Assembly (NCBI GenBank): GCA_945788155.1
Contig: CALZKX010000037.1
Span: 1-18,116, forward strand
DNA: 18,116 bases
Direction: 5' to 3'
Source of the DNA: an uncultured Flavobacteriaceae bacterium
Lineage (GTDB): Bacteria; Bacteroidota; Bacteroidia; Flavobacteriales; Flavobacteriaceae
Within the stretch, counting starts at the first letter, position 1, and every line of letters begins with the position of its first letter. Below are positions 6,191 to 14,685 of the stretch, one piece after another. Below the pieces are notes generated by a model. It was not told the DNA's origin. It did no database searches and worked only from the letters and a program-made list of their open reading frames with translations. The position numbers and the translations under genes were made by a program.

Positions 6191-7570
6191 ATGAATCCTA
6201 AAACCAGTGTGAAAATAGATCACATGCACAACACCAACAACAATACAGTTTCTTGCAAAGTCACCGAAAATGTATGTCTTCCAGATTCAGATTTACCTCG
6301 CGTAGTTATTATTGGTGGTGGATTTGCAGGTTTGGCTTTGGCTCAAGAGTTAAAAAACAAACCAGTTCTGGTAATATTGATCGACAAAAATAACTTTCAT
6401 CAATTTCAACCTTTGCTGTACCAAGTCGCCACCAGTGCATTGGAACCTGACAGCATTGTATTTCCATTTAGAAAACAATTTAAAGGATATAAAAACGTCG
6501 TGTTCCGTTTGTCAGAAGTCGAAGAAATTCAGTCGTCATTAAATACGGTTATAACAAACAAAGGCATACTTACTTACGACTATTTAGTGTTGGCAACCGG
6601 AACAACGACCAATTTTTTTGGGATGGATAACGTAGAAGCCAATAGCCTTGGGATGAAAGACATCCGAGATTCCTTGAACATACGCCATATGATGCTGCAA
6701 AATCTAGAACAGGCTGCCATTACCTGCGATGATGAAGAACGTGATGCCCTTACTAATTTTGTGATTGTTGGAGGTGGACCCGCTGGTGTAGAAATGGCTG
6801 GCGCATTAGCCGAATTCTGTAAATATATACTTCCAAAAGATTACCCAGAGTATCCATCATCTATAATGAAGATTTATTTAATAGAAGGCTCAGATAAATT
6901 AATAGCAGCAATGTCTGACAAAGCTTCGACACAAACTCTAAAATATTTGAAAGAGCTAAATGTAAATGTGCTATTTAAAGAGATTGTAACAGATTACGAC
7001 GGAAAAGTAATTACAACCAAAAATGGCACACAAATCCATGCCAAAAATTTAATATGGACTGCTGGTGTTAAAGGGCAATTACCTAAAGGAATTGATAAAC
7101 AACATCTAGTAAACGGCAACCGCTTAAAAACTAATGAAAATTTACAGGTTGAAGGATTTAATAACGTTTTTGCAATAGGAGATATTGCTGCAGTTATAAA
7201 CAAAGATACACCAAAAGGGCATCCACAAGTGGCTCAGGTAGCTATTCAACAAGGTAAATGTCTTGGTAATTCACTATTAAATATAATAAAAGATAAACCT
7301 ATTGTTAAACCTTTCGAATATAAGGATAAGGGATCGTTAGCAACGGTAGGTAAACGTAGAGCAGTAGCCGATTTGGGCAAATTCAAGTTCGCAGGTTATG
7401 TTGCTTGGTTACTATGGTCTATCGTGCACTTGATGTCTATAAGCGGATTTAGAAATAGATTGATGGTTGGTTTTAATTGGGCAGTAAGCTATTTTACCTA
7501 TGAAAAGAGCAACCGCGTGATTATCAGGAATTTTAAACCAAAATCAACAGCCAATAACACGAAAAAATAA
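6191..7570 (+). CDS. ndh: type II NADH:quinone oxidoreductase (NDH-2)
   Basis: This 459-residue flavoprotein oxidises NADH and reduces quinone at the inner membrane without pumping protons. The FAD Rossmann motif GGGFAG is at residues 42-47 and the NADH Rossmann motif GGGPAG at 194-199. The flavin-contacting segment VFAIGD is at 326-331, and the quinone-site motif AQVAIQQG characteristic of NDH-2 is at 348-355. The C-terminus (WLLWSIVHLM, then FNWAVSYFTYEK) is the amphipathic membrane-binding part of the family. The first roughly 33 residues precede the fold and look dispensable, and an in-frame ATG at residue 12 is a possible alternative start. NDH-2 allows fast NADH reoxidation when a proton gradient is limiting or harmful. 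Confidence 0.93.
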   Translation: MNPKTSVKIDHMHNTNNNTVSCKVTENVCLPDSDLPRVVIIGGGFAGLALAQELKNKPVLVILIDKNNFHQFQPLLYQVATSALEPDSIVFPFRKQFKGYKNVVFRLSEVEEIQSSLNTVITNKGILTYDYLVLATGTTTNFFGMDNVEANSLGMKDIRDSLNIRHMMLQNLEQAAITCDDEERDALTNFVIVGGGPAGVEMAGALAEFCKYILPKDYPEYPSSIMKIYLIEGSDKLIAAMSDKASTQTLKYLKELNVNVLFKEIVTDYDGKVITTKNGTQIHAKNLIWTAGVKGQLPKGIDKQHLVNGNRLKTNENLQVEGFNNVFAIGDIAAVINKDTPKGHPQVAQVAIQQGKCLGNSLLNIIKDKPIVKPFEYKDKGSLATVGKRRAVADLGKFKFAGYVAWLLWSIVHLMSISGFRNRLMVGFNWAVSYFTYEKSNRVIIRNFKPKSTANNTKK

Positions 7571-7577
7571 TTTAAAC

Positions 7578-8918
7578 ATGAAAAACACCACAAAAGAAAA
7601 TAATAAGCTATCCTTAATAGGTTCCATATCTCTTGGTACAGGCGTAATGATTGGTGCCGGGATATTTGTTTTAATGGGGCAGATAGCAGAATTAGTGGGA
7701 GATTTATTCCCTATCGCCTTTATAGCAGGTGCCATTGTGGTAGGTTTCAGTTCATATTCTTATGTAAAGTTCTCAAATGCCTTTCCATCTTCTGGAGGTG
7801 TTGTTAAATTCTTTAATAGAGCCTATGGGCCAGGAACTACAACGGGGGTCTTTTCTTTGTTAATGTATGTGTCAATGGTGGTTTCAGAAAGTTTAGTGGC
7901 GGGTACTTTTGGAGCCTACACGCTTCGGTTGTTCCCAGAAAGTTATGCTGGTTACGCATCCATTCTTGGGATACTGCTTTTGGTAACTGCCTATATATTG
8001 AATATTTTAGGTAATAAAGTTATTGGAGCAACCGCCACCTTTACAGCAATTATCAAAGTGGTTGGTATTGCATTACTAGCCATTGCAGGTCTAATAATTT
8101 CTGGGATTGCAGATATTACTGGGAAATATATTCCTAATAATTCCGAAGCGTTGCCACAAGGACTTGCCTTTGTAGCAGCACTAGCGCTGGCGATTCTTGC
8201 CTATAAAGGCTTTACAACAATTACAAATCAAGGTGGAGATATTAAAAACCCTCATAAAAACCTTGGTAGATCCATTGTGTATTCAATTCTTATTTGCACG
8301 GTCATATATGTAGCATTGGCACTTTCTGTTGCAGGAGGTTTAAGCATCCCTGAAATAATCAAGGCAAAAGATTATGCCTTGGCAGCGGCAGCAGAACCCG
8401 TTTTTGGAGAATGGGGTTTATGGATTACTATAGCCATAGCAATTGTAGCGACCTTTTCTGGCGTGCTAGCTAGTATGTTTTCGGCATCGCGCTTATTGGG
8501 GATGTTAAGCAATATGAAACAAGTACCATCCTTAAAAAAATTAGGAAACTTTAAAAATCCTGCACTCATATTTACAGCTTCTCTTGCCATTTTACTGACT
8601 GTTCTGTTCGATTTAACAAGGATTGCTTCCATAGGAGCAATTTTTTACCTCATTATGGATATTGCTATTCATTGGGGGCTTTTCCGTCACCTAAAAAAGG
8701 ACGTAAAATTCCAACCTATTATTCCATTAATAGCCATTGTAATGGATATTGCTGTACTCGTTGCCTTTCTTTATTTAAAATATCTGAACGATCCACTGGT
8801 ACTTATCGTTGCGGCAATTGGGATTATATTAATACTTGTTGCAGAACGTTTTTTTATGAAGTCGCATACAGACGATAAAGGTAATATGGATATGGGAATG
8901 GAAACTATGAGTAAATAA
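7578..8918 (+). CDS. APC-superfamily amino-acid permease
   Basis: This 446-residue integral membrane protein has about twelve hydrophobic helices. The broken first helix carries the substrate-binding signature TGVMIGAGIF (21-30), followed by the SGGVVKFFNRAYGP segment typical of the amino acid/polyamine/organocation superfamily. Helix 6 contains AYKGFTTITNQGGDIKNP, also typical. Substrate cannot be predicted from these motifs. The C-terminal tail is short, polar and Met-rich (NMDMGMETMSK), a feature shared in style with the metal-binding proteins upstream. This may be chance. It follows ndh by 7 bp and is probably co-transcribed with it. Confidence 0.9.
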   Translation: MKNTTKENNKLSLIGSISLGTGVMIGAGIFVLMGQIAELVGDLFPIAFIAGAIVVGFSSYSYVKFSNAFPSSGGVVKFFNRAYGPGTTTGVFSLLMYVSMVVSESLVAGTFGAYTLRLFPESYAGYASILGILLLVTAYILNILGNKVIGATATFTAIIKVVGIALLAIAGLIISGIADITGKYIPNNSEALPQGLAFVAALALAILAYKGFTTITNQGGDIKNPHKNLGRSIVYSILICTVIYVALALSVAGGLSIPEIIKAKDYALAAAAEPVFGEWGLWITIAIAIVATFSGVLASMFSASRLLGMLSNMKQVPSLKKLGNFKNPALIFTASLAILLTVLFDLTRIASIGAIFYLIMDIAIHWGLFRHLKKDVKFQPIIPLIAIVMDIAVLVAFLYLKYLNDPLVLIVAAIGIILILVAERFFMKSHTDDKGNMDMGMETMSK

Positions 8919-8945
8919 AACATAATTAATTAAAAAATAATATAA

Positions 8946-9959
8946 ATGAAAAATATAGCAGTTATAGGATACGGAGTTATTGGGAAAAGAGTAGCAGATG
9001 CCATCAATCTACAAGATGATATGAAGCTAGTTGGGGTTTGCGATGTTATTAGTGATTGGCGAATTCAAAATGCCGTTAGAAAAGAGTATAATATCTATGC
9101 GGCAACCACCGAAGCTGAAAAAGAAATGAAAGCTTCTGGCATTTCAGTAAAGGGCAATTTACAGGATCTATTGGATAAAGTAGATCTCGTGGTCGATTGT
9201 ACTCCAAAAAACATAGCGGCAAAAAATGTACAAATATACAAGAAACAAGGTATAAAGTTCATTGTTCAGGGTGGTGAAAAACATGAAACTACAGGTCATT
9301 CTTTTAGTGCAGAAAATAATTATACTTCAGCAATAAATCTTGATGCTACAAGAGTAGTTTCTTGTAATACCACTTCTATATTGAGAACATTGTCTGCCTT
9401 AAAAAGAGCCGATTTACTAGATTATGCTAGAGGTACATTGCTAAGAAGAGCTACCGATCCATGGGAAAGTCATTTAGGAGGTATTATGAACACTATGGTT
9501 CCCGAAAAAGATATTCCCAGTCACCAAGGTCCCGATGCACAAAGCGTAGATCCTGATTTAGATGTCATCACTTCCGCAGTAAAAGTACCAGAAACCTTAA
9601 GCCATATGCACTACTGGAACGTGAAATTAAAGAAAAAAACAAGCAAAGAAGAAGTGCTAAACGCCTTTAAGACTTCTAGTAGAATTAAGCTGATACGCTA
9701 CGACCAAGGTTTGGTTTCAAACAATACCATAAAAGAAATGTTTTTGGATATGGGAAGACCTTGGGGTGATATGTACGAAGTAGCCCTTTGGGAAGATATG
9801 CTAAAAGTTGTTGGCGACGAACTTTATTACGCTTATATTGTAGATAATCAAGCTATTGTAATCCCTGAAACTATCGATGCCATTAGAGCACTTACCGGAA
9901 TTGAAACTGATGGAACAAAATCTATTGCTAAAACCAATGAAAGTTTAGGAATTCATTAA
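8946..9959 (+). CDS. gap: archaeal-type (type II) glyceraldehyde-3-phosphate dehydrogenase
   Basis: This 337-residue enzyme matches type II GAPDH, the form standard in archaea and distinct from bacterial GapA. The nucleotide-binding loop GYGVIG is at residues 8-13. The catalytic Cys is Cys140 in VVSCNTTSILRTL, followed by the family blocks RRATDPWES (168-175), SHQGPDAQS and VIPETIDAIRAL. It interconverts glyceraldehyde-3-phosphate and 1,3-bisphosphoglycerate with NAD(P). The dual cofactor use is known for the archaeal family and not shown here. It is followed 11 bp later by a class I aldolase that acts on the neighbouring step, so the two form a sugar-phosphate module. Length is normal and I see no damage. 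Confidence 0.92.
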   Translation: MKNIAVIGYGVIGKRVADAINLQDDMKLVGVCDVISDWRIQNAVRKEYNIYAATTEAEKEMKASGISVKGNLQDLLDKVDLVVDCTPKNIAAKNVQIYKKQGIKFIVQGGEKHETTGHSFSAENNYTSAINLDATRVVSCNTTSILRTLSALKRADLLDYARGTLLRRATDPWESHLGGIMNTMVPEKDIPSHQGPDAQSVDPDLDVITSAVKVPETLSHMHYWNVKLKKKTSKEEVLNAFKTSSRIKLIRYDQGLVSNNTIKEMFLDMGRPWGDMYEVALWEDMLKVVGDELYYAYIVDNQAIVIPETIDAIRALTGIETDGTKSIAKTNESLGIH

Positions 9960-9970
9960 TTCTCATTAAA

Positions 9971-11032
9971 ATGAAAACAAACATAAATATCTCAGAACTA
10001 TTAGGAGAAAAAGCCTCCTTCTATTTGGATCACATTTGTGAGAACATCACAAAAGATGAGTTGCAAACACCAAGTAAAAAAAGCATTGACAATATTTTTT
10101 CCAATAGTAACAGGAATCCACAGGTACTCAGGAGCTTAGCACAACTATACAACCATGGTAATCTTGCAGATACAGGCTATTTAAGTATCCTTCCTGTGGA
10201 CCAAGGAATTGAACATAGCGCAGCATTTTCATTCTATAAAAACCCAGATTATTTTAATCCAGAAAATATTATAAAACTGGCTATGGAAGCTGGCTGCAAT
10301 GGCGTGGCCTCCACTTTTGGTGTTTTGGGATTGAATGCTCGAAAATACGCGCACAAAATTCCTTTTATAGTAAAAATTAACCATAACGAACTCCTTACCT
10401 ATCCCAATAAGTACGACCAGACACTATTTGGAAAAGTAAAAAATGCCTGGAATATGGGAGCTGTTGCCGTTGGTGCTACTATTTATTTTGGTTCCAAAGA
10501 AAGCAACCGACAGCTAAATGAAATTGCCGAAGCTTTTGAAGAAGCACATAATTTGGGAATGGCAACCATTTTATGGTGCTATCTACGTAATGAATCCTTT
10601 AAACAAAACGATAAAGATTATCATGCTTCAGCCGATGTTACAGGACAAGCCAATCATCTTGGAGTAACTATTCAAGCAGATATTATCAAGCAAAAGTTAC
10701 CAACAAACAATTTTGGATTTAAAAATATTGGGTTTGGAAAATATGACGATACCATGTATAAAACGTTAACCACAGACCACCCAATTGACTTATGTAGGTT
10801 GCAAGTAGCCAATTGTTATATGGGAAAAATAGGACTGATTAATTCAGGAGGTGGCTCCAAAGGTGAGTCTGATTTGGTAGATGCGATAACAACAGCTGTC
10901 ATCAATAAAAGGGCTGGAGGTTCTGGATTAATAATGGGAAGGAAAGCTTTTCAACGACCTTTTAAAGATGGTGTTAATCTATTACATACTGTTCAGAGTG
11001 TTTATCTTGAAAATAAGATAAGCATAGCATAA
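9971..11032 (+). CDS. fbaB: class I fructose-bisphosphate aldolase, FbaB/DhnA family
   Basis: This 353-residue Schiff-base aldolase cleaves or forms fructose-1,6-bisphosphate in the cytoplasm without a metal. It aligns end to end with what I recall of E. coli FbaB, sharing SILPVDQGIEHSA (72-84), GVASTFGVL, NMGAVAVGATIYFGS (161-175), ATILWCYLRN, and the C-terminal NKRAGGSGLIMGRKAF. The likely Schiff-base Lys is in ADIIKQK (about residue 240). FbaB is often linked to gluconeogenic growth in bacteria. Pairing with a type II GAPDH 11 bp upstream recalls the archaeal enzyme set and points to gluconeogenesis or a starvation-specific glycolytic bypass. Confidence 0.94.
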   Translation: MKTNINISELLGEKASFYLDHICENITKDELQTPSKKSIDNIFSNSNRNPQVLRSLAQLYNHGNLADTGYLSILPVDQGIEHSAAFSFYKNPDYFNPENIIKLAMEAGCNGVASTFGVLGLNARKYAHKIPFIVKINHNELLTYPNKYDQTLFGKVKNAWNMGAVAVGATIYFGSKESNRQLNEIAEAFEEAHNLGMATILWCYLRNESFKQNDKDYHASADVTGQANHLGVTIQADIIKQKLPTNNFGFKNIGFGKYDDTMYKTLTTDHPIDLCRLQVANCYMGKIGLINSGGGSKGESDLVDAITTAVINKRAGGSGLIMGRKAFQRPFKDGVNLLHTVQSVYLENKISIA

Positions 11033-11054
11033 TAAAATTGAACCGTTTATATAA

Positions 11055-12026
11055 ATGAATATCACAAAACAAAATAAATATGTTATTCTAAAATTTGTAA
11101 AAATGACCCTATTGATTATCATTTTAGTTATCATCCTTCCCATTGCAATTATTGCAGGAATTGAATATTTTAAGGTAATTAATGCACCAAAATACAATCC
11201 TGAAAGCATGTCTTTAAATTATGAGATAATGGGCTCTGGAGATAAAAAACTTATTTTCATTCATGGCTTAACAGGTTCAAAAAACTATTGGAAAAACGAC
11301 ATAGATGCTGTTAGCAAAACGCATCAATTGCTTTTAATAGATTTATTGGGCTTTGGCGATTCCCCAAAACCCAATAGCGATTACAGTCTCAATGTGCAAT
11401 TGGAAGCTTTAGAAAAAATAATCAAAAAAGAGAATTTCAACGACGGTCAATCAATAATAGTGGGTCACTCTATGGGTGCCATAATAACTTTAGCAATGTT
11501 GGCAAAACACAACACTTGGTTTGATGGTGCGGTAATAACTGGAATTCCTGTTTATAAAGACAAAAATGAATTTAGGAAAATCATGTCAGGTCATGCCGTA
11601 TTTGATCGTCTAGCATCGGGAAAATATAGTACGCTAATTTGTATGCTCCATCCTTTGTTTATGACCCAATTTTTTAAACCTGATAACCTTACCGATGCTG
11701 TTTTTGAAGATGCCAAAAAACACACGTGGCAAAGCTACGCCAACTCGTTAAATGAAATTGTGATAAAACCAGATTTATATGCTTACGCCAAAGCTATTAA
11801 AAACAAAAAAGTGGTATTTATACATGGTGATAAAGATACGTCTGCGCCATTTGAAAATGCTGAAACGTTTTCAAATTCATTTTTTAATTCTGAATTTATA
11901 AAGGTTGACAATGGTGACCATCAGTTGTTTTTAAAGCAACCTAATATTATATGGAAAGCTGTTAATAAATTTCCGCATTCAATCAATATTACGGAAGCAA
12001 AAAAAGTTACTGTAAATGAATTCTAA
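11055..12026 (+). CDS. membrane-anchored alpha/beta hydrolase
   Basis: This 323-residue protein has one N-terminal membrane helix (about 17-37), then an alpha/beta-hydrolase fold. The oxyanion-hole HG is at 70-71 (FIHGLTG) and the nucleophile elbow GHSMG at 137-141 (Ser139). The catalytic Asp is probably Asp261 (HGDKDTSAP) and the catalytic His is His289 (NGDHQLF). The triad is complete, so it should be an active esterase, lipase or thioesterase, and the substrate is unknown. A cap region (about 165-235) contains hydrophobic helices. Its last 11 bp overlap the next gene, an FAD oxidoreductase, implying coupled translation and a joint pathway, possibly on lipids or isoprenoids (inference). Confidence 0.88.
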   Translation: MNITKQNKYVILKFVKMTLLIIILVIILPIAIIAGIEYFKVINAPKYNPESMSLNYEIMGSGDKKLIFIHGLTGSKNYWKNDIDAVSKTHQLLLIDLLGFGDSPKPNSDYSLNVQLEALEKIIKKENFNDGQSIIVGHSMGAIITLAMLAKHNTWFDGAVITGIPVYKDKNEFRKIMSGHAVFDRLASGKYSTLICMLHPLFMTQFFKPDNLTDAVFEDAKKHTWQSYANSLNEIVIKPDLYAYAKAIKNKKVVFIHGDKDTSAPFENAETFSNSFFNSEFIKVDNGDHQLFLKQPNIIWKAVNKFPHSINITEAKKVTVNEF

Positions 12027-13170
12027 ATCCGTAAATATCATTGGAGCAGGTCCCGCAGGTTTAGTGGCAGCAATCACCCTTGCAAAAAATAACTACAAGG
12101 TGACTGTGCATGAAATGAAAACAAATGTAGGCACACGTTTTAATGGTGATTTTCAAGGTATAGATAACTGGTCAACACAAGAAGATGCAAAAGAGTTCCT
12201 GAAATCAATTGGGGTTTCCATAAATTTCAGGTTTGTGCCTTACAGTAATGGGGAGTATTTTGATGCATCAGCAAAAAAATACAAGATTAAAACCTCGCGT
12301 CCATTATTTTATTTAGTAGAGCGTGGCACTAATGAGTGGTCCCTAGACCAAGGATTAAAAAGACAAGCCTTAGAAGCTGGTGTTTGTATAAAATGGGGTT
12401 CACGCATAAAAAAAGTACCTGATGGACAAGTCATTATTGGTACAGGTCCCAAGGCGGCCGATGCCATAGCCAAAGGCATTGTTTTTAAAACTAATCATAA
12501 AAATTACTATGCGGGTTTTTTAGATGATGATATAGCACCTCAAGCTTATGCCTATCTTTTGGTAAACAAAGGCAGAGCGACATTTGCAACCTGTATGTTC
12601 AAATCGTTTCCAAATGCACAGGAATTTTTTGAACGTGCCTTGAAGCGGCTTCATGAAACCGTGGATATTGACATTAACAACCCCAAGGAATTTGGTGGAT
12701 ATGTCAACTTCTTCTTCAACAAAGCATTGACCAAAGACAACCGGATTTATTACGTAGGGGAAAATGCAGGATTCCAGGATGCTTTGTGGGGTTTTGGTAT
12801 GCGCTATGCGATGCATTCCGGATATTTGGCGGCCCAAAGTATTATTGAAGGCAGCTCCTATCCTAATCTTTGTAAAACACACATTCAGCCTAAAATGGAA
12901 GTTGGGTTAATAAACCGATGGATGTTTACTAGATTGGGCAACAAAGGATATGGTAAAGTACTGAAAATGATTTCTCAACAGGAAGACCTCATCCCTATTA
13001 TGGTTAAAAAATACAACCACTATAGCATAGGCAACCGCATCATGTTACCCTTTGTAAAACTATGGTTTCGCCCCAGATTGAAAGACAAACAGTGCATGCA
13101 CAAAAACTGTTCGTGTTTGTGGTGCAAACACGGCAAACATGAGGCGATGGAAACTGAAATAGTTTGCTAG
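12016..13170 (+). CDS. FAD-dependent oxidoreductase with Cys/His-rich C-terminal tail
   Basis: This 384-residue flavoprotein has the ADP-binding Rossmann motif IIGAGPAGLVAA (8-19) and the second FAD segment IYYVGENAGFQDALWGFGMRY. That segment resembles geranylgeranyl-reductase/lycopene-cyclase type (GG-red) oxidoreductases, where this region binds the flavin. The first third (residues 40-130) is diverged. The last 25 residues form an unusual tail with Cys360, 365, 367, 370 and 384 plus His362, 372 and 375 (CMHKNCSCLWCKHGKH), which could hold a metal or Fe-S centre. It overlaps the upstream hydrolase by 11 bp and ends the long transcript. The substrate is unknown, with isoprenoid or lipid reduction a reasonable guess. 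Confidence 0.8.
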   Translation: MNSKSVNIIGAGPAGLVAAITLAKNNYKVTVHEMKTNVGTRFNGDFQGIDNWSTQEDAKEFLKSIGVSINFRFVPYSNGEYFDASAKKYKIKTSRPLFYLVERGTNEWSLDQGLKRQALEAGVCIKWGSRIKKVPDGQVIIGTGPKAADAIAKGIVFKTNHKNYYAGFLDDDIAPQAYAYLLVNKGRATFATCMFKSFPNAQEFFERALKRLHETVDIDINNPKEFGGYVNFFFNKALTKDNRIYYVGENAGFQDALWGFGMRYAMHSGYLAAQSIIEGSSYPNLCKTHIQPKMEVGLINRWMFTRLGNKGYGKVLKMISQQEDLIPIMVKKYNHYSIGNRIMLPFVKLWFRPRLKDKQCMHKNCSCLWCKHGKHEAMETEIVC

Positions 13171-13286
13171 ATAAAATTTTTGAATGAATGTAATTACTTT
13201 ATAAATACACATACAATCTGGGCTATTTTGAAAAACAAATGTCCTCTGGAAATGAAGTGACAGTTAATTAACTTAAAACATAAAAA

Positions 13287-14117
13287 ATGAAAAATATACT
13301 TGTGCCTACCAATTTTTCAAAAAACTGTACCAAAGCAGCACAACTCGGTATAGAAATGGCAAAACTATATAGTGCCGAAATCCATTTTCTGCATTTAATG
13401 AAAACACCAGTAGATTGGGTAAAATTAGATAAGCTAAAGGAAAAAAGATATCCTGAAACATTAAAACAAATTGGAATAGCAAAAGCAGCTTTGCGAGAAT
13501 TGGAAAGAACGGCAGAGCGTGAAGGTCTCACTTGCCGCACATTTCTACAATATGATGCTGGACAAGCTGATATTTTAGAACATTCCAATCACTTCCACCA
13601 TGATTTCATTATTACTGGTAGTAGTGGCACCAAAGGTATTATCAGAGAGATAACAGGAAGTAATGTAGAAGAAATCGTTAGAAACGCAAATGCTCCCGTA
13701 ATTGTAGTGAAAGATGAAGATGTAACCTTCCCGTTCAAAAATATTGTATTTGTTTCAGATTTTAAAGAAGATGTATTCCACGCCTTTGAAGAAGTAATTT
13801 CAATTGCCCAAAAATGTAATGCTCGCATCCATTTATTACGCATTAATACCCAGACAGATTTTAACAGTATAGATCTTGGTTTAAACCCAATAGAACAACT
13901 ATTGAGGAAGTTTCCGGAATTAAAAAAATATTCTTTGGCAGTATATAATGAGGCTTCTGTAGAAACTGGTATCAATACGTTTATAAAACAAAACCCAATA
14001 GACTTAATAGCAATGGTTACCCATGGTAAGACTGGTTTTTTGAGTCTGTTTTCAAAGAGTATTGCTGAAGGGGTTACAAACCATTCAACACTGCCTGTAA
14101 TGACTATACATCTTTAA
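13287..14117 (+). CDS. universal stress protein with two Usp domains
   Basis: This 276-residue cytoplasmic protein contains two tandem Usp folds, about residues 1-145 and 149-276. Domain 1 begins KNILVPTNFSKN and has a G-2x-G type signature (ITGSSGTKG) ending before NAPVIVV. Domain 2 begins KNIVFVSDFKED and carries MVTHGKTGF with a less regular ATP loop (LFSKSIAEG), so nucleotide binding there may be lost. Tandem Usp proteins of this length are common in Bacteroidota. A 116-bp gap precedes it without a convincing promoter: a CTATTTTG at 13223-13230 is only a weak -7 match. It probably leads the K+ channel/nuclease group that follows 13 bp downstream. Confidence 0.92.
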   Translation: MKNILVPTNFSKNCTKAAQLGIEMAKLYSAEIHFLHLMKTPVDWVKLDKLKEKRYPETLKQIGIAKAALRELERTAEREGLTCRTFLQYDAGQADILEHSNHFHHDFIITGSSGTKGIIREITGSNVEEIVRNANAPVIVVKDEDVTFPFKNIVFVSDFKEDVFHAFEEVISIAQKCNARIHLLRINTQTDFNSIDLGLNPIEQLLRKFPELKKYSLAVYNEASVETGINTFIKQNPIDLIAMVTHGKTGFLSLFSKSIAEGVTNHSTLPVMTIHL

Positions 14118-14130
14118 AAAACATATTAAT

Positions 14131-14685
14131 ATGTCTGAGAGATTAAATAAAATTCAAGAAAAGTCCTTTTACAAATTGCTCTTTGGTAGAACCGCATTAC
14201 CAATGTTCACAATAATAGGGATAGCAATTGTATATGTGGTGTTAATGCCTTTTATAGATCATAGTTCTTTTCCATTTCATCTAATTATTGCAACAGCAGC
14301 ATTGATAAAAACTATAATAATTACATTGGTCATCTTGAAACAACTTCCAAAACTAATAAAAATCTGTTATTCGGTGCAACAGTTGTTATGGGCTTTCGGA
14401 TTGATATTATTTATCAGCATTCTCTCTTATGCAACTGATTACACTTGCCTTTTCTTGTTTAATGACATGGCTTTTGAAGGTATTTCGGTTCATACAAATT
14501 CTTACATATATAGTTTGTATCATTTTTTCTATTTCAGCGTTGTAACCTTTTCAAATGTTGGATATGGTGATATCACTCCTGTTTCCGAAGCCGCCAAATT
14601 TGTAGTAATGCTGGAAATATTTTTAAGTTTTTTCCTAATCGTTTTTGCCTTGGCAAACATTAAAAAGATACACATTAATGAATAA
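14131..14685 (+). CDS. potassium-channel-like protein (ion channel domain)
   Basis: This 184-residue membrane protein has about four transmembrane helices (about 24-42, 49-70, 84-110 and 155-176) and one pore loop. The pore helix and selectivity filter read VVTFSNVGYGDITP (residues 137-150), matching the K+ filter T-x-GYGD with Asn in the place of the usual Thr directly before VGYGD. The final helix is the pore-lining one. No cytoplasmic RCK or cyclic-nucleotide domain follows, so gating is not evident. The last 8 bp overlap the start of the ATP-cone nuclease gene, which makes functional coupling likely. Four copies would form the channel, as in the family. Confidence 0.88.
   Translation: MSERLNKIQEKSFYKLLFGRTALPMFTIIGIAIVYVVLMPFIDHSSFPFHLIIATAALIKTIIITLVILKQLPKLIKICYSVQQLLWAFGLILFISILSYATDYTCLFLFNDMAFEGISVHTNSYIYSLYHFFYFSVVTFSNVGYGDITPVSEAAKFVVMLEIFLSFFLIVFALANIKKIHINE

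Noticed and set aside
12520..12882. A 120-codon minus-strand open frame
   Set aside because: It lies wholly within the FAD oxidoreductase gene and its translation shows no recognisable domain.
13223..13230. A -7 promoter element before the tandem Usp gene
   Set aside because: CTATTTTG departs from TAnnTTTG at the key first bases, and no TTG lies at the right distance.
14645..14677. Upstream ATG for the ATP-cone nuclease
   Set aside because: The extra 11 residues lie inside the channel's coding sequence and precede the start of the ATP-cone, so 14678 is preferred.
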